A program made the position numbers and the translations under genes. A model generated the notes under the pieces. It saw nothing but the letters and a program-made list of their open reading frames with translations. It ran no database searches and was not told where the DNA came from. Of a stretch of 24,748 nucleotides of DNA, positions 23,165-24,748 are shown one piece after another. The number at the start of each line of letters is the position of its first letter. The first letter of the stretch is position 1. Origin of the DNA: an uncultured Clostridia bacterium (lineage in GTDB: Bacteria; Bacillota; Clostridia; TANB77; CAG-508). The DNA lies in contig CAQZSK010000019.1 of assembly GCA_948934525.1 (NCBI GenBank), positions 1-24,748 on the forward strand. The letters run 5' to 3'.

Positions 23165-24055
23165 TGAAATGTAGTATTGCATTAAATAAATTTTTATATC
23201 AGCAACAGCTTAAAAATAATTCTATAGAAACTATTAATTATTATAAGCAACGTATTGGTTATTTTATTAATTTTGTTAATGATAAAAATGTTAGTAAGCT
23301 CTGTTCTGGAGATTATGATAATTATTTGTTATATTTAAAAAGTAAGAATGTTTCAGAAGCGACAATTAAAACTTCACTTACTGCAGTTCGTGTATTTTTA
23401 AATTTTTGTTATAGAAATAAATTTTTAAGAAAAGATATTGTTTCTGGTCTTAGCACATATAAGGTTCGGTAAAAAAACTATTGTTGTGTTGTCAGAAGTA
23501 CAAATTGAAGAAATATATTCTAGTTATGATGAAAATACTTTTTATGGGGCTAGAAATTTGCTAATGATTTCTTTTATGTTAGATTGTGGCCTTCGTGTTT
23601 CAGAAATGATAAATTTAGAAGTAGATGATATTCAGACAGATATGCATTTGATTAAGGTGCATGGAAAAGGTAATAAAGAACGTTTAGTTCCTCTTTCAGA
23701 TACTACATTGTATTATTTTTATAATTATTTAGATATTAATAAAAAAGTTTCCAGTTTTCTTTTTGTAGATATAAAAAATAATAAGCTTACTACTTCTGCA
23801 GTTCGCAGGATATTGATTAATTTAAGGAATAAATTGGGTTATACTACTTTGTATCCTCATTATTTACGACATACTTTTGCTACATATTTTATTATTTACG
23901 GTGGTGATCCTCTTAGTCTTAAGATTATTCTTGGCCATACTACATTATATATGACAGAAGTATATGTACACATAGCACAGCAGATAGCTATTGCTAGAAA
24001 TGTAAAATATACTCCTCTTTCTAATATTCCTTTTTTTCAAAAAAAGAGAAGATAA
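23164..24055 (+). CDS. int: Tyrosine-family phage integrase, one CGG shift
   Basis: Integrates the circular phage DNA into tRNA-Phe. The N-terminal SAM-like DNA-binding domain (about 1-90) is followed by CGG at 23467 in frame. Unshifted reading stops at the very next codon (TAA). Skipping C gives 296 residues (892 bases minus 1). The catalytic domain has Arg in CGLRVSE, Lys in HGKGNKER, HYLRHTFAT with His and Arg, ILGHTTLY with the second His, and the nucleophile Tyr in VYVHI, so all active-site residues are present. Gly102 lies in the linker between the two domains. The start overlaps the rep stop. XerC/D-like in size. Confidence 0.88.
23467..23470 (+). other. Recoding site 9: CGGT in int
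   Basis: In-frame CGG after GTT at codon 102, immediately followed by TAA in the unshifted frame. The shift joins the DNA-binding domain to the catalytic domain. Confidence 0.85.
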
Positions 24056-24067
24056 TTCTTCTCTTTT
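24042..24067. terminator. Bidirectional terminator between int and the minus-strand operon
   Basis: A 10-bp perfect stem (24042-24051, 24058-24067) with A and T runs on opposite flanks. The int stop is in the loop and the stop of the convergent small gene overlaps the right arm. Confidence 0.8.
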
Positions 24068-24194
24068 ATAATGCTTTTATTATTTGAAGTATAAAACTTT
24101 CTCCAGTAATATATCTTAGAAATGTGTCTATTGCAATTATTGCTACTATTCCTATTATAGCACTTATTACTTTTGCTTTAATTTTATTTTTCAT
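24066..24194 (-). CDS. Tiny hydrophobic phage protein
   Basis: ATG 24194 with AAAGGAG 7 bases upstream opens a 42-residue frame. A basic N-terminus (KNKIKAK) precedes a membrane helix of about 17 residues (VISAIIGIVAIIAID), then a short tail. It begins 15 bases after the stop of the upstream regulator, so the two form a minus-strand operon probably active in the lysogen. It could be a superinfection immunity or host-modifying membrane peptide; this is speculation from position. Confidence 0.55.
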   Translation of the reverse strand: MKNKIKAKVISAIIGIVAIIAIDTFLRYITGESFILQIIKAL

Positions 24195-24209
24195 TAGTTT
24201 TTCTCCTTT

Positions 24210-24404
24210 CTATTTTATTCCTAATAATTCGTCAGTTGTCTTTTCATAAAATTCTGCAAGTGTTATTAGGTGGTTAATTGGTAAATCTCTTTTACCCGTT
24301 TCATATCTTGAATACTGTTCTCTTGTTGTTTCTAATATTTCTGCAATATTCTCTTGTGTTAAATTTTTGTTTTTTCTAAATTCTTTTAAATTTTTTATAT
24401 ACAT
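24210..24404 (-). CDS. Cro/C1-type helix-turn-helix regulator (probable phage repressor)
   Basis: The 64-residue single-domain XRE protein has LTQENIAEIL, a recognition region TREQYSRYETGKRDLP and a last helix ending DELLGIK. It is clearly paralogous to the regulator at 21915-22109. It is transcribed leftward, against the outward promoter 24421-24449, with a 13-bp inverted repeat between them and attR. This is the usual place for a lysogenic repressor. The upstream ribosome site is weak (AGAGAAA), which may keep levels low. Paralogy and fold are seen; repressor role is inferred. Confidence 0.8.
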   Translation of the reverse strand: MYIKNLKEFRKNKNLTQENIAEILETTREQYSRYETGKRDLPINHLITLAEFYEKTTDELLGIK

Positions 24405-24420
24405 TTTTTTCTCTTTTCTA

Positions 24421-24449
24421 TTGACATTTTTCTTTTTTTAAATTATTAT
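24421..24449 (+). promoter_or_regulatory. Consensus outward promoter next to attR
   Basis: TTGACA (24421-24426), a 17-base spacer and TATTAT (24444-24449) make the best sigma-A promoter in the window. It points out of the prophage across attR and antisense to the tRNAs. In the circular phage it would read through attP into the ssDNA-binding/coat/zot operon. The inverted repeat 24448-24479 overlaps its expected start site. Confidence 0.7.
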
Positions 24450-24479
24450 TTACTCGTATCCAAATAGATACGAGTAAAT
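24448..24479. promoter_or_regulatory. 13-bp inverted repeat beside attR: candidate operator or terminator
   Basis: Arms 24448-24460 and 24467-24479 are perfect, spacer CAAATA, core GTATC-N6-GATAC. It overlaps the start region of the outward promoter and adjoins the att core, so an operator role is likely. In the lysogen it may also act as a substitute terminator for the tRNA operon, though no U tract follows. Confidence 0.6.
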
Positions 24480-24480
24480 C

Positions 24481-24527
24481 TTGGTGCCTCGAACTGGAAT
24501 CGAACCAGTGACACAGGGATTTTCAGT
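24481..24527 (-). repeat. attR: 47-bp repeat inside intact tRNA-Phe
   Basis: Identical to 16501-16547. Integration used the 3' part of tRNA-Phe, and the phage copy restores a complete tRNA at this end. Confidence 0.95.
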
Positions 24528-24557
24528 CCCTTGCTCTACCAACTGAGCTATCGAGGC
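24482..24557 (-). tRNA. tRNA-Phe (GAA)
   Basis: A 76-base cloverleaf read on the minus strand: acceptor GCCTCGA/TCGAGGC, D stem GCTC/GAGC, anticodon stem AGGGA/TCCCT with loop CTGAAAA (anticodon GAA), T arm CTGG-TTCGATT-CCAG, encoded CCA. It is the phage attachment gene and remains intact. It is the last tRNA of the Val-Asp-Phe series. Confidence 0.95.
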
Positions 24558-24573
24558 ATATAAACAAAAAAAA

Positions 24574-24650
24574 TGGCGACCTGGAACGGGCTCGAACCGT
24601 CGACCTCTAGCGTGACAGGCTAGCGTTCTAACCAACTGAACTACCAGGCC
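24574..24650 (-). tRNA. tRNA-Asp (GTC)
   Basis: A 77-base cloverleaf on the minus strand: acceptor GGCCTGG/CCAGGTC, anticodon stem CTAGC/GCTAG with loop CTGTCAC (anticodon GTC), T arm CGGTTCGAGCCCG, encoded CCA. Confidence 0.95.
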
Positions 24651-24696
24651 GTAAATAAAATTTACTGCTATTCAATTTCAAGCAAAAAAATAGAAA

Positions 24697-24748
24697 TGGT
24701 GGGCGCAATAGGGCTCGAACCTATGACCTCCTGCTTGTAAGGCAGATG
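24697..24748 (-). tRNA. tRNA-Val (TAC), cut by the window edge
   Basis: Only the 3' 52 bases are in the window. The anticodon loop CTTACAA gives TAC (Val); the T arm TAGGTTCGAGCCCTA and encoded CCA are present. Confidence 0.85.

Larger units (their letters stand above)
16501..24527 (+). mobile_element. Integrated filamentous phage (inovirus) prophage
   Basis: The element is bounded by identical 47-bp direct repeats (16501-16547 and 24481-24527) that copy the 3' part of tRNA-Phe, giving a 7980-bp circular unit. It holds the inovirus set: candidate ssDNA-binding protein, short hydrophobic major coat protein, Zot/pI ATPase with Walker A and B, several small membrane proteins, a large signal-peptide adsorption candidate, a Rep_trans initiator, and a tyrosine integrase at the far end. 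Two paralogous helix-turn-helix regulators and a noncoding region with origin-like and packaging-like hairpins complete it. Codon use is even more AT-rich than the host, with long T and A runs. Five genes carry nine CGG-linked +1 frameshifts described separately. Confidence 0.93.

Noticed and set aside
17807..24055. The frameshifted phage genes are ordinary decaying pseudogenes
   Set aside because: Decay gives mixed insertions, deletions and stops. Here all nine breaks are the same one-base pattern before a Gly codon, all motifs are intact, and untouched genes show no damage.
17807..24055. Homopolymer sequencing or assembly error as the cause of the frameshifts
   Set aside because: Only site 1 is next to a T run; most sites lack a run, and the extra base is always a C before GG in phase with Gly. 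The 15 kb of host sequence shows no such break. A chemistry-specific artefact is still worth excluding with raw reads.
24450..24635. A 61-residue protein frame on the minus strand
   Set aside because: It is translated from the tRNA-Phe and tRNA-Asp genes (AQLVEQGTENP-type text is typical of translated tRNAs).
1..24748. CRISPR array
   Set aside because: No regularly spaced repeats of 25-40 bases were seen anywhere; the repeats present are the att pair and hairpins.

Overview
The window is AT-rich and looks like the chromosome of an uncultured Clostridia-type Firmicute. The evidence is strong AGGAGG ribosome binding sites, Firmicute-style Pnp, S15 and DapL, and many U-tract terminators. The genus cannot be settled from sequence alone. 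About two thirds of the window is ordinary chromosome, almost all on the minus strand. The last third is an integrated filamentous phage (inovirus) of about 8 kb.

Chromosomal part (1-16300). A partial membrane protein is followed by a SanA/YdcF-type DUF218 protein and a membrane family-2 glycosyltransferase. After a GC-rich folded palindromic element come pnp and rpsO. Next is a cell-wall block, read on the minus strand in the order dapL, murL-like, murD-like, then a GT-C membrane glycosyltransferase. It implies meso-diaminopimelate made by the DapL route and, possibly, D-glutamate made by epimerising the UDP-MurNAc-dipeptide (MurD2/MurL) rather than by a free glutamate racemase. A second GT-C enzyme lies upstream. 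Then come two membrane-anchored surface-type proteins (YD-repeat and TPR), a small ribbon-helix-helix protein, and a DUF4097-like protein.

Prophage (16501-24527). A 47-bp direct repeat of the 3' end of tRNA-Phe marks attL and attR, giving a unit of 7980 bp. Inside are, in order, a probable ssDNA-binding protein, a major coat protein, two small unknown proteins, the Zot/pI assembly ATPase, two tiny membrane proteins, two larger surface or minor-coat candidates, a small membrane protein, a small DNA-binding candidate, an origin-like region, a long packaging-signal-like hairpin, a Cro/C1-type regulator, a Rep_trans initiator, a tyrosine integrase, and a minus-strand operon with a second paralogous regulator. 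Beyond attR are tRNA-Phe, tRNA-Asp and a cut tRNA-Val.

Main discovery. Five of the phage genes (zot, the pIII-like gene, the membrane gene after it, rep and int) are each broken by apparent +1 frameshifts, nine in all. Every one falls exactly on an in-frame CGG codon followed by N. Skipping the C so that GGN is read as glycine restores an uninterrupted protein every time, including the first glycine of the Zot Walker A motif. No in-frame CGG in the phage is read as an ordinary arginine codon, and no other kind of disruption is present. This looks like systematic four-base decoding (CGGN as Gly) or programmed +1 shifting at CGG. The neighbouring chromosomal DUF4097-like gene reads two CGG codons normally, so the effect is not simply host-wide. 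No obvious decoder tRNA is seen in the window. A sequence artefact must be excluded, but the pattern is not that of random decay.

Second theme. The phage attachment site sits between a consensus outward promoter (24421-24449) and the ssDNA-binding/coat/Zot operon. Integration therefore separates promoter from operon and excision rejoins them. Three similar palindromes (GTANC-N6/7-GNTAC) near the two regulators are probable operators.
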